A DNA stretch of 22,177 nt from an uncultured Verrucomicrobia subdivision 3 bacterium (GTDB lineage: Bacteria > Verrucomicrobiota > Verrucomicrobiia > Limisphaerales > UBA11358). The DNA lies in the NCBI GenBank assembly GCA_903861445.1, contig CAIOUK010000089.1, positions 1 to 22,177 on the forward strand. Reading direction: 5' to 3'. This document shows positions 7,019 to 14,602 of the stretch, piece after piece. The notes beneath the pieces were generated by a model, which worked only from the letters and a program-made list of their open reading frames with translations, did no database searches and had not been told where the DNA came from. The first letter of the stretch is position 1, and the number at the start of each line of letters is the position of its first letter. The position numbers and the translations under genes are program-made.

Positions 7019-8737
7019 TCACCGCCAGTCGAGCACTTTTAATTGCACCGTTGTCCGGCCGTTGAATTCATTGATGGCGGGCGCAAACGCGAGTTCAAAG
7101 TTTGCGACCGGCAACGCGCCGGCTCCAACATTCCACCAGACCACTTCATGCGTGGCCGTGCCGTCTGTCACCCACATTTTGACGTGTTGTTTATTGGCCC
7201 CCATGCGTTGCGCCGGTTTTTTATGCGAAAGATTTCGGGCGCAAAACTGAAATGCCGGATTCCCCTGCCCCATCGGTTTTAACTGCTCCAGTTCCGCGAG
7301 CGAAGCCAAAGTTAAATCTGCCAACCGCACTTCGGCATCGAGGCGCAACGGCGGCTGTAAATCTTCCGGACGCAAACTACGCCGGGCAATTTCATTCAGG
7401 CGCTGCCGCAGTAAGTCCACCTTGTCCGGCACAACCGTCAGCCCCGCCGCCATCGCGTGTCCGCCATGGCGCACGAGCAGCTCGCCGCACTCGCGCAGCG
7501 CCGCCGCCAAATCAAAGCCGGCGATGCTGCGTCCCGAACCGCGCCAGTTCTCCGCATCGCCGCCGAGGATGATGGTGGGCCGGTAAAATTCCTGCAGCAC
7601 GCGCGACGCGACGATGCCGACGACACCGATGTGCCAGAGCAAACGCCCTTCCACGATTACCAAATCTTTTTCCGCCGCGAACTTTGAGCGCACGACGCCC
7701 ACCGCCTCCTCGACCATACCCTTCTCAATTTTCTGCCGCTCACGATTCCGGGCGTCCAAATTTTGCGCCAGCGGCAATGCTTCGTTCAAAGTTTCCGCGA
7801 GCAACAGTCGCAATGATTCTTCCGCCGTTTCAAGCCGGCCCGAGGCGTTCAAACGCGGCGCGAGTTGGAAGCCGACATCGTGCGTGCCGAGTTTTTCCGG
7901 CGATTGCGCGACTTCTTTCAGCACCATGATTCCGGGTCGCTGCGTGCTGTTCAACCGCTCCAGACCGGCGGTGACAAGAATCCGGTTCTCGCCAACCAAC
8001 GGCACCAAATCGGCAATCGTGCCAAGCGCGACCAGATCCAGCAGCGGCTTCAAATCAAATTCCGCCGCGCCGGGCAATCCGGTTTCGCGTCCGCGCTTCA
8101 CTAGCGCATGCGCCAGCTTGAACGCCAGACCGGCGGAGCAAAGCTCAACAAAGTTTTGAGTTTTTAATTTTGAATTTTGAGTTAGCTGCGGATTTACCAA
8201 GGCCACCGCTTCGGGCGCGGGCGAAGAAACTTGGTGGTGATCCAAAACAATCACTTCCACGCCCTGCCCTTTCAGCCAAGCGATTGTTTCCACCGCCGTC
8301 GAGCCGCAGTCCACGGCGAGCAATAGCTTCACCGGAAATTTTTTCAGGCAGTTCTCCGCGCCATCGCGACTTAAGCCATAGCCTTCATCCATCCGGCTGG
8401 GCAAATAGGCGTCCACCCGCCAGCCCAGTTTTCGCAAAACTTCCAGCAGCAGCGTCGTTGAAGTTACGCCGTCCACGTCATAGTCGCCAAAGATGACGAG
8501 CGTTTCGTTGTTTGCGTGGGCGAGCAACAGGCGTTCAACGGCAGCAGCCATGTTCGGCAACAGGAACGGGTCGGCCAGGTTTTTGAGGCGCGGTGAAAGA
8601 AAGTTTTCAATGGTCGAAACTTCGCTGTGGCCGCGATTGATCAGGCATTGCGCCAGCAGCGGAGAAATTTTTAATTGCGCAGACAGCGTGTCCGCGAGGA
8701 GCGGTTGCGGCGTGGCCAGCGTCCAACGATATTTCAT
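7019..8737 (-). CDS. recJ: Single-stranded-DNA-specific exonuclease RecJ
   Basis: A 572-residue DHH-family 5'-3' exonuclease for recombination and mismatch/base-excision repair. Metal-binding motifs are intact: VIFGDYDVDGVTSTTLL (Asp85, 87, 89), AVDCGST (Asp143) and VIVLDHHQV (Asp166-His-His). Downstream come LVPLVGENRILV, the DHHA1 region with GSGRSIAGFDL and HGGHAMAAG, and a C-terminal OB-like domain ending in LKVLDWR. Length is normal. One oddity: residues 185-196 (LTQNSKLKTQNF), just before ELCSAG, are encoded by an AT-rich heptanucleotide tract that interrupts an otherwise conserved loop. ATG 8737 follows directly on a palindromic repeat and has no Shine-Dalgarno sequence. The gene is downstream of terC. 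Confidence 0.95.
   Translation of the reverse strand: MKYRWTLATPQPLLADTLSAQLKISPLLAQCLINRGHSEVSTIENFLSPRLKNLADPFLLPNMAAAVERLLLAHANNETLVIFGDYDVDGVTSTTLLLEVLRKLGWRVDAYLPSRMDEGYGLSRDGAENCLKKFPVKLLLAVDCGSTAVETIAWLKGQGVEVIVLDHHQVSSPAPEAVALVNPQLTQNSKLKTQNFVELCSAGLAFKLAHALVKRGRETGLPGAAEFDLKPLLDLVALGTIADLVPLVGENRILVTAGLERLNSTQRPGIMVLKEVAQSPEKLGTHDVGFQLAPRLNASGRLETAEESLRLLLAETLNEALPLAQNLDARNRERQKIEKGMVEEAVGVVRSKFAAEKDLVIVEGRLLWHIGVVGIVASRVLQEFYRPTIILGGDAENWRGSGRSIAGFDLAAALRECGELLVRHGGHAMAAGLTVVPDKVDLLRQRLNEIARRSLRPEDLQPPLRLDAEVRLADLTLASLAELEQLKPMGQGNPAFQFCARNLSHKKPAQRMGANKQHVKMWVTDGTATHEVVWWNVGAGALPVANFELAFAPAINEFNGRTTVQLKVLDWR
8155..8182 (-). repeat. Heptanucleotide tandem tract inside recJ
   Basis: Read on the minus strand, four 7-nt units follow one another: ACTCAAA, ATTCAAA, ATTAAAA, ACTCAAA. 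They encode residues 186-195 of RecJ, in a loop after the DHH motif. The tract is very AT-rich within a GC-rich gene. A change of one unit would shift the reading frame, although the units are imperfect and so less prone to slippage. Confidence 0.8.
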
Positions 8738-8744
8738 TTTTTAT

Positions 8745-8808
8745 TTAGCCACAGATGAAACACAGATTAACCCAGATTGTAATCTTTTATCTGTGATCAT
8801 CTGCGGCT
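8745..8808. repeat. CACAGAT-type palindromic repeat, copy 1 (terC-recJ)
   Basis: The element starts TTAGCCACAGATGAAAC and continues as an 11-nt repeat (CACAGATGAAA, CACAGATTAAC). The sequence folds back on itself: AGCCACAGATGA (8747-8758) pairs with TCATCTGCGGCT (8797-8808, one mismatch), CACAGAT (8761-8767) with ATCTGTG (8789-8795), and AGATT/AATCT at the tip (8774-8785). Its first 23 nt are identical to those at 20331-20353. One arm supplies the last three codons and stop of terC; the other ends 7 nt before the recJ ATG. Confidence 0.85.
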
Positions 8809-9753
8809 GATTATTTCCCGCCGCGCCGCCGTGATGGACAGCGCGATGGCGACGGCCAGAATCGCCACCACGACGAGCAGCGAAGTCGCGGTGGGGATTT
8901 TGACCTGAAACCATTTCGCCGCGTGATCGTGCGGGTCGAGCAGCATTTTTGCGCCGACAAAAACCAGCACGACGGACAAACCGGATTTGAGATAACGGAA
9001 CAATCCAATCGCGCCGGCCAGCAGAAAATACAGCGACCGCAGGCCGAGAATGGCAAAAATGTTCGAAGTGAAAACGATGAAGGCCTTTTGCGTGACGGCA
9101 AAAACCGCCGGGACGGAGTCCACGGCAAAAATCAAATCGGTGGTTTCTACCAGCAACAATACCAGCGCCAGCGGCGTGAGCGCCAGGCGTCCGTTCAGCT
9201 GGGTGAAAAATTTCTGGTCGTCCAGTTTTGGCGAAACCGGAAACAGTTTTCGGACAAAACGGATGACGGGGTTGGATTCCGGCTCCACCGCCTCCGGCTT
9301 GGCAAAGAGCATTTTCGCACCGGTGATGACCAGAAAGATGCCAAAAACATAAAGCACCCAGTTGTAATGCTGCACCAGCACCGCGCCGATGCCGATCATT
9401 ACCCCGCGCATGAGCAGTGCGCCTAAAATGCCCCAGACCAGCACGCGGCGTTGCAGTTCGGGCGCAATCCGAAAGGCGGCGAAGATGAGCGCGATAACCA
9501 AGATGTTGTCGAGCGACAGGGAAAGTTCGATCAGGTAGCCGGTGACAAATTCCGTGGCTTCCTCGCTTCCGCGCCAAGGCACCAGCAGACCTGCAAATAG
9601 CATGGCCAGTGCAAACCAGATTCCGCTCCAGACGAGCGCTTCCCGAAAGGTGACGGCGCGGGGCTGGCGGCGAAATGCACCCATGTCCACCGCGATGCAC
9701 GCGATGACGAACACGATGAAACCCGCCCAATGCCAGGGAGTGATTGCGGTCAT
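8797..9753 (-). CDS. TerC/Alx family integral membrane protein
   Basis: A 318-residue inner-membrane protein with about nine hydrophobic segments. It has the family's acidic membrane motifs: ELSLSLDNILVIALIF (Glu76, Asp82), VETTDLIFAVDSVPAVFAVT (Glu203, Asp206, Asp212) and SNIFAILGLRSLYFLL. TerC/Alx proteins are linked to tellurite resistance and, in characterised cases, to Mn2+ export or metal loading of secreted enzymes. There are no other ter genes here, so the housekeeping Alx-like role is more likely than a tellurite operon. ATG 9753 abuts a heptanucleotide repeat that occupies the position of the ribosome binding site. No yybP-ykoY riboswitch-like leader was recognised. The last codons (Ser-Arg-Arg-stop) come from the palindromic repeat at 8745-8808. 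Confidence 0.92.
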   Translation of the reverse strand: MTAITPWHWAGFIVFVIACIAVDMGAFRRQPRAVTFREALVWSGIWFALAMLFAGLLVPWRGSEEATEFVTGYLIELSLSLDNILVIALIFAAFRIAPELQRRVLVWGILGALLMRGVMIGIGAVLVQHYNWVLYVFGIFLVITGAKMLFAKPEAVEPESNPVIRFVRKLFPVSPKLDDQKFFTQLNGRLALTPLALVLLLVETTDLIFAVDSVPAVFAVTQKAFIVFTSNIFAILGLRSLYFLLAGAIGLFRYLKSGLSVVLVFVGAKMLLDPHDHAAKWFQVKIPTATSLLVVVAILAVAIALSITAARREIISRR

Positions 9754-9780
9754 TTACGATTTACAATTTACGATTTGCGC
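9753..9780. repeat. TTTACRA heptanucleotide tandem at the terC start
   Basis: On the plus strand the units are TTTACGA (9753-9759), TTTACAA (9760-9766), TTTACGA (9767-9773) and a degenerate TTTGCGC (9774-9780). The first base is the A of the terC start codon read on the other strand, so the tract fills the whole terC translation-initiation region and leaves no Shine-Dalgarno sequence. Confidence 0.75.
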
Positions 9781-9816
9781 GCCGACTGCAAATTCAATCG
9801 TTACCCTTTAAAAAGT

Positions 9817-9850
9817 TGAATCGTTGCATCGGTGACAATGCAACGATTCA
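9817..9850 (-). terminator. Likely terminator downstream of secDF
   Basis: A perfect 13-bp stem (9817-9829 with 9838-9850) closes an 8-nt loop, 23 nt after the secDF stop. In the direction of secDF transcription the stem is followed by ACTTTTTAAAG, a short U-rich tail. The stem is only moderately GC-rich. On its other side the heptamer ATTCACG is repeated twice (9846-9859) and overlaps the arm, so it may also be a repeat-derived hairpin. Confidence 0.55.
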
Positions 9851-9872
9851 CGATTCACGACTAAACAATTTT

Positions 9873-12392
9873 CTAGACCTTTGCCGTTGGTGCGTTCTGC
9901 ATTGTCACCCCAGAGCCGCCGATGGTCGGGCGTTCGCCCTTGTGCCACCAAAGCACGATGACGCTGGCGATGTAGATAGACGAATAGGTGCCCACCACGA
10001 TGCCGACGAGAAACGTGAACGCGAAGTCGTTGATGTTGCCGGCACCGCCAAAGATGAACAAGGACAGCGTGGCCAGCAGCACGGTGCCGCTGGTGATGAT
10101 CGTGCGACTCAAGGTCTGGTTAAGCGACATGTTGATGATGTCCTTGAACGAGCCGCGCACGCCGAGCTTTAACTGCTCGCGGATACGGTCGAAGATGACG
10201 ATTTTGTCGTTGATGGAGAAACCGATGATGGTCAGCACCGCGGCAACAACGGTGGCATTGAACTGGCGACCCGACACGGCGTTCGCCACGCAATACGCGC
10301 CGATGGCAAACAAAACGTCGTGCAGCACGGCGACGACGGCGGCTACGGCAAAGGAAAATTCATAGCGGAACGCGACATAAACCAAGATGCCAAACAGCGA
10401 CAGCAGCGAGGCGACAATGGCTGATTGCTGAATTTCTTTGCCGAGCGTGGCGCCGACGCTGAAGCTGCCGGTGGCCGTGAGTTTTGCCGACGGCAGTTTT
10501 TCGGCCAGAACTTTTTCCACCTTGTCCGCCGATCCCGCCGAAGTGGTGAGGCTCAAGGTTTCCGTCCCTTTTGCCACGTCTTTTTGATATTGAATCTGCG
10601 CATCCTTTTCGCCGATGGTCGTCAGCGCGGCGCGGATGTCCTTTTCATCCGCCTTTTGCACGAAGCTGAAGGTGGTGTTGTCGCCGCCAAGAAAATCTAC
10701 GCCAAATAATTTTTCTCCGCGCGAAATACCGAAGCCGAGCGAGCCGATGACAAACAGCCAGGTGATCAGAAACAGCACCTTGGCCGCCCCCATGAAATTT
10801 ATGTTGGCGCTGCGAATGAGGTGGAGCATCGGCATGGATTTCATGATGTTCCGGTCCACCATGAAATTAAAGATGAGCCGCGTCACGACGAGCGCGGTGA
10901 ACAAGCTGGCCGCCACGCCGATGGTGAGCGTGACACCGAAGCCCTTGATTTCGCCGGTGCCCATGAAAATCAAAATGATGGACGAAATAAGCGTGGTGAC
11001 GTGGGAATCGAAAATCGTGCCGAACGCGCGGGCATAGCCGGCGTCAATCGCGCCGCGCAGGGATTTACCTTTCGCGAGTTCCTCGCGGATGCGTTCGTAA
11101 ATCAGCACGTTGGCGTCCACCGCCATACCGACCGTGAGCACGCCGCCCGCGATGCCGGGCAAGGTGAACGTGGTGCCGATGGAGCACATGACGCCGAGCA
11201 AAATCATGATGTTCGTGACCAGTGCGACATTGGCCGCGAGACCGGCGAACATATAATATACCAGCATGAAGCCGGCGACGAATACCACACCGTAAATCGC
11301 CGCGTGGATACCGCTGCGGATGGAGTCCGCCCCGAGTGTCGCCGCCACGTCTTTCGACGAGACAATTTTCAACGGCGCCTTGAGCGGGTTTTGCAGGACG
11401 TTGGCCAGTTCCCTCGCCGTTTCAATCGTGTAACTACCCCGGATCACGCCAGAGCCAGTTTCAATCGGCTCATCAATGTTCGGGGCGGAATACAGTTCGC
11501 CGTCCAAAATGATTGCCATGCGATGCCCACGATTTTCCCGCGTGGTTTTACCAAACCGTTTGGCACCGTCGTCATTCAACGTGAAATCAATCTGCGGTTC
11601 ACCCAGGTTGCCACGCACCACTCCGGCAGTTTTGATAATATCACCAGCCAAACCATTTTCTGCCTTCTTTTTGACAATGTAGCTTTCAATCTGCGTTTTG
11701 CCGCTGGCCTGTTGATCCATGTGCTTGAGCAGTTCGTAACCGGGCGGCACCGGCTCGCCGTTCTTGATGATCTCGTCGCTGTCATCTTTCACCATGCGAA
11801 ATTCCAAAAACGCCGTCTTCTTAATCTGTATTGTTGCGCTTTCCTTGTCGGCCTGCGAGAGGCCGGGCAACTGGATGAGAATGCGATTGCCGCCCGCCGC
11901 CTGGATGACCGGCTCGGCCACACCAAAGCGGTCAATGCGCTTGCGCAAAACTTCAACGGCCTGCGACAGTGCGGAGCCGGTTTCGTTCGTGTTGGCGAGC
12001 TTGCTCGTGTCCATCTCGACGAGGAACGACGTGCCGCCCTGCAAATCCAGACCGAGCTTGATCTTGCCCGCCGCCTCGCGTTGGAGCCGGTTCAAAATGT
12101 AAGTGGTCGGATGAATCTGGTTGGCCGCCGCCGGGTAAATCCCGTTGAAATATTTTTGGAGATCATTCGTGCCGATGGCGGTTTGAAGCACCGCAAATTC
12201 GTTGTTCGTCCCGGCTTTTTGCAAGGCGGCAGCCTGCGTTAGAATGTTGGTGTAGATCGCGTCCCGATTCTGCGCCCGGCTGGCAAATTCCTGCACCAAA
12301 TCCCGCGCTGTCGGTGGATACACTTCGTAGAGCGACCAGACGATGATGGCTAGAACGAGCAGGAACCGCCCAAGATTATTATTTTTGTTCAT
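9873..12392 (-). CDS. secDF: Fused protein translocase subunit SecDF
   Basis: An 839-residue inner-membrane protein that uses the proton gradient to help pull secreted proteins through SecYEG. SecD and SecF are fused in one chain. The SecD half has a TM helix at ~8-25, the LGLDLQGGTSFLVEMD block (113-128), the periplasmic P1 domain, then five TM helices with GMAVDANVLIYERIREEL (Asp426). The SecF half begins near residue 535 with a TM helix, then FGVDFLGGDNTTFSF (563-577) and a bundle ending in IIGFSINDKIVIFDRIREQL (Asp729, Asp735). The region between the first TM helix and GLDLQGG is longer than in E. coli SecD. ATG 12392 starts 6 nt after the yajC stop, the classic yajC-secD-secF order. A candidate terminator follows. 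Confidence 0.96.
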   Translation of the reverse strand: MNKNNNLGRFLLVLAIIVWSLYEVYPPTARDLVQEFASRAQNRDAIYTNILTQAAALQKAGTNNEFAVLQTAIGTNDLQKYFNGIYPAAANQIHPTTYILNRLQREAAGKIKLGLDLQGGTSFLVEMDTSKLANTNETGSALSQAVEVLRKRIDRFGVAEPVIQAAGGNRILIQLPGLSQADKESATIQIKKTAFLEFRMVKDDSDEIIKNGEPVPPGYELLKHMDQQASGKTQIESYIVKKKAENGLAGDIIKTAGVVRGNLGEPQIDFTLNDDGAKRFGKTTRENRGHRMAIILDGELYSAPNIDEPIETGSGVIRGSYTIETARELANVLQNPLKAPLKIVSSKDVAATLGADSIRSGIHAAIYGVVFVAGFMLVYYMFAGLAANVALVTNIMILLGVMCSIGTTFTLPGIAGGVLTVGMAVDANVLIYERIREELAKGKSLRGAIDAGYARAFGTIFDSHVTTLISSIILIFMGTGEIKGFGVTLTIGVAASLFTALVVTRLIFNFMVDRNIMKSMPMLHLIRSANINFMGAAKVLFLITWLFVIGSLGFGISRGEKLFGVDFLGGDNTTFSFVQKADEKDIRAALTTIGEKDAQIQYQKDVAKGTETLSLTTSAGSADKVEKVLAEKLPSAKLTATGSFSVGATLGKEIQQSAIVASLLSLFGILVYVAFRYEFSFAVAAVVAVLHDVLFAIGAYCVANAVSGRQFNATVVAAVLTIIGFSINDKIVIFDRIREQLKLGVRGSFKDIINMSLNQTLSRTIITSGTVLLATLSLFIFGGAGNINDFAFTFLVGIVVGTYSSIYIASVIVLWWHKGERPTIGGSGVTMQNAPTAKV

Positions 12393-12398
12393 GACAAA

Positions 12399-12737
12399 TC
12401 AGGCTTTGGCCGGCGTGCTGGCGTCAATGATGGCGGTGACGGATTCCTTGGTGACTTCCAGTTTGGCATCGCTGGAACGGAGCATGACGGTCTTTTCCTT
12501 GACGGTAATCACCGTGGCCACAATGCCCGCCGCCGTGATCACCTCGTCGCCGGACTTGAGTGTTTCCAACATCTTGCGCTGTTCCTTGGCGCGCTTTTGT
12601 TGCGGGCGAATGAGGATGAAATAAAAAATAACACCAAACAGAACCATCATCGGAATTGGACTATTCATAATGCTTTGCGAGCTGGTCGGTGACGGGGCAG
12701 CATCCGCGAGAATTCCTACGGTATAGTTATTGTGCAT
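12399..12737 (-). CDS. yajC: Preprotein translocase accessory subunit YajC
   Basis: A 112-residue single-pass membrane protein associated with SecDF. After a short N-terminal extension, a TM helix at ~28-43 (PMMVLFGVIFYFILI) is followed by the signature RPQQKRAKEQRKMLETLKSGDEVITAAGIVATVI. ATG 12737 is chosen over ATG 12668 because the family usually has 15-30 residues before the helix. The start directly follows a run of T on its own strand, with no Shine-Dalgarno sequence visible. It precedes secDF by 6 nt and is surely cotranscribed with it. The ispG stop lies 86 nt upstream on the same strand, so read-through from rseP-ispG is possible. Confidence 0.94.
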   Translation of the reverse strand: MHNNYTVGILADAAPSPTSSQSIMNSPIPMMVLFGVIFYFILIRPQQKRAKEQRKMLETLKSGDEVITAAGIVATVITVKEKTVMLRSSDAKLEVTKESVTAIIDASTPAKA

Positions 12738-12769
12738 AAAAAATGGTCGGTCAGCTTAAACAAGCCGAC
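12738..12769 (-). terminator. Weak hairpin plus T-run just before yajC
   Basis: On the minus strand an 8-bp stem with one G-T wobble (12750-12757 with 12762-12769, 4-nt loop) is followed 6 nt later by six T residues that touch the yajC ATG. It could terminate or attenuate transcription coming from ispG. The spacing between stem and T-run is too long for a standard terminator, so this is tentative. Confidence 0.25.
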
Positions 12770-12823
12770 TTCCATGAGCAAGAATTATTGGCCTCCAATT
12801 CGGTCGGCGGGTAAACTGCCAAT

Positions 12824-14596
12824 CTACGCCGTTGGTTCCAGCTCGACCCACTTGTTGTGTTCCTTGATGAGATCCACGAGGCGTTCGACGGCTTCGGCTT
12901 CGGGAATGTTGAACTTGATGGGCGTCTTGCCGACATAGAGGTTGATCTTGTTGGGCGCGCCGCCAACGTAGCCAAAATCCGCGTCGGCCATTTCGCCGGG
13001 GCCGTTCACGATACAGCCCATGATGGCGATCTTCACGCCTTTGAGATGCTCCGTCCGCGCTTTAATTTTAGCCGTGACGGTCTGCAAATTGAACAGCGTC
13101 CGGCCGCAGCTTGGACACGCGACGTAATCCGTCTTAAAGCTGCGGCAACCGGCTGCCTGTAAAATGTTATAAGCCAGCCGCAACGACAGCCCTGCCCCGC
13201 TCTCGCCGCGCACGAGAATTGCGTCGCCAATGCCATCCGCCAGCAGTGCGCCGATGACCACGCCTGCTTGAATCAAAGCGATGTTTGGCAACAACGGCAC
13301 CGGCTCAAAGTTGATGCAATCCTTCAACAGAATCGGGTTGTTGCGGCCGAGTCTTTTGAGCTTGGCCGCGAGCAAGCGGAAGGCGGTGATGGCCGGCAGC
13401 TTCACACCGTCCTTCACCGTCACCAACTGCGTCTCACAGTTGATTTCAAAATCCTGCGTCGGATCAATTTCAAAAACGTTCAGATCTTCATAAACGGCTT
13501 CCGGTCGCACGTCGTCTTTCGGGCGGATCTTCGGCGCAACTTTGTCCCATGTGCCGCGCGTGACGACCACGCGGATGAGCTGCTCGCCGCCGCACTTGAC
13601 AGTTTCGTTCAACGCGATTTCCGGCGTCGTGCGCTTCTCAAAATGAAACGGATCGAATGGAAAATTCGCATCATGAAAGCGCGGGTCATGATTGGTCAAT
13701 TTCGGGATGAGCGAAAGCAAATCGCGGCAGACGGGAATTTCGTGCGGCGAATCTTCGGTGAGCGAAACGCGAATGGTGTCACCCAAGCCGTCGCACAGCA
13801 GCGAGCCGATGCCGATGGCGCTTTTGATGCGACCATCCTCGCCTTCGCCCGCTTCGGTGACGCCGAGGTGGATCGGGTAATTCCAATCCAGCCCGAGGTC
13901 ATTCAATCGCGCCACCAAAAGCCGGTAGCATTCGATCATGACTTTCGGATTGCTCGACTTCATCGAGAATTTGAAATTGTGGAAATCGTGTTTGCGACAG
14001 ATATGCGCGAATTCCAGCGCGCTCTCCACCATGCCGAGCGGCGAATCGCCGAAGCGATTCATGATGCGGTCGCTCAACGAACCGTGGTTGGTGCCGATAC
14101 GCATGGCGCGCTTGAGCCGCTTGCATTCCAGCACGAGCGGCGTGAATTTCTCCTCGATGCGCTTCAACTCCTCGGCGTATTGCGCGTCGGAATATTCCTT
14201 GATGGCAAATTTTTTGGTATCGGCGTAATTGCCGGGGTTCACGCGGATAACTTCGACCCACTTCACCGCTTCCAGCGCGGCTTCCGGCTTGAAATGAATG
14301 TCGGCGACGATCGGCACGAGACATTTTTTTGCGCGCAATTCGGCAACGATATTCTGCAAATTGGCCGCATCCTTCACCGTCGGCGCGGTGATGCGGACGA
14401 TTTGGCAACCGACCGCCACGAGGTCGAGCGTCTGCTGCACGCTGGCCGCCGTGTCCATCGTATCGCAGGTGATCATGGACTGCTTCACGACGGGATGATC
14501 GCCGCCAATGATGACGCCGCCGTGCGCGGGATCGCCGATGTAAATCTCGCGGGTTTTACGGCGTTGAAAGAAATACGGGGACTCGCAGTAACGCAT
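12824..14596 (-). CDS. ispG: 4-hydroxy-3-methylbut-2-enyl diphosphate synthase, long three-domain form
   Basis: A 590-residue cytoplasmic [4Fe-4S] enzyme of the MEP isoprenoid pathway that converts MEcPP to HMBPP. The N-terminal TIM barrel is clear (VKQSMITCDTMDT, VADIHFKP, VIRVNPGNY, RIGTNHGSLSDR, LGVTEAGEGEDGRIKSAIGIG). The C-terminal cluster domain holds Cys494 and Cys497 (ACPSCGRT), Cys528 (MGCIVNGPGE) and Glu535. The roughly 150-residue stretch between about 290 and 440 is the extra domain of the long form known from plants, Chlamydiae, Bacteroidetes and other PVC bacteria; typical short forms have about 370 residues. ATG 14596 starts 6 nt after the rseP stop. This and ispF are the two MEP genes in the window; dxr, often next to rseP, is not here. 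Confidence 0.96.
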   Translation of the reverse strand: MRYCESPYFFQRRKTREIYIGDPAHGGVIIGGDHPVVKQSMITCDTMDTAASVQQTLDLVAVGCQIVRITAPTVKDAANLQNIVAELRAKKCLVPIVADIHFKPEAALEAVKWVEVIRVNPGNYADTKKFAIKEYSDAQYAEELKRIEEKFTPLVLECKRLKRAMRIGTNHGSLSDRIMNRFGDSPLGMVESALEFAHICRKHDFHNFKFSMKSSNPKVMIECYRLLVARLNDLGLDWNYPIHLGVTEAGEGEDGRIKSAIGIGSLLCDGLGDTIRVSLTEDSPHEIPVCRDLLSLIPKLTNHDPRFHDANFPFDPFHFEKRTTPEIALNETVKCGGEQLIRVVVTRGTWDKVAPKIRPKDDVRPEAVYEDLNVFEIDPTQDFEINCETQLVTVKDGVKLPAITAFRLLAAKLKRLGRNNPILLKDCINFEPVPLLPNIALIQAGVVIGALLADGIGDAILVRGESGAGLSLRLAYNILQAAGCRSFKTDYVACPSCGRTLFNLQTVTAKIKARTEHLKGVKIAIMGCIVNGPGEMADADFGYVGGAPNKINLYVGKTPIKFNIPEAEAVERLVDLIKEHNKWVELEPTA

Positions 14597-14602
14597 AAAA
14601 AA

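Noticed and set aside
8745..8808. The possibility that the CACAGAT elements are CRISPR repeats
   Set aside because: Units are 11 nt, palindromic and without spacers of uniform length, and there are no cas genes in the window.
8741..9730. A 329-codon minus-strand frame overlapping terC in another frame
   Set aside because: TerC is encoded in the competing frame with intact motifs. The end of this shadow frame merely translates the CACAGAT repeat.
9754..9872. A yybP-ykoY (Mn2+) riboswitch expected upstream of terC
   Set aside because: The space is filled by a terminator-like stem and heptamer repeats; no multi-helix aptamer core could be recognised.
10821..12242. A 473-codon plus-strand open frame opposite secDF
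   Set aside because: It is antisense to conserved SecDF motifs and has a low-complexity His/Arg/Asp composition without domain signatures.
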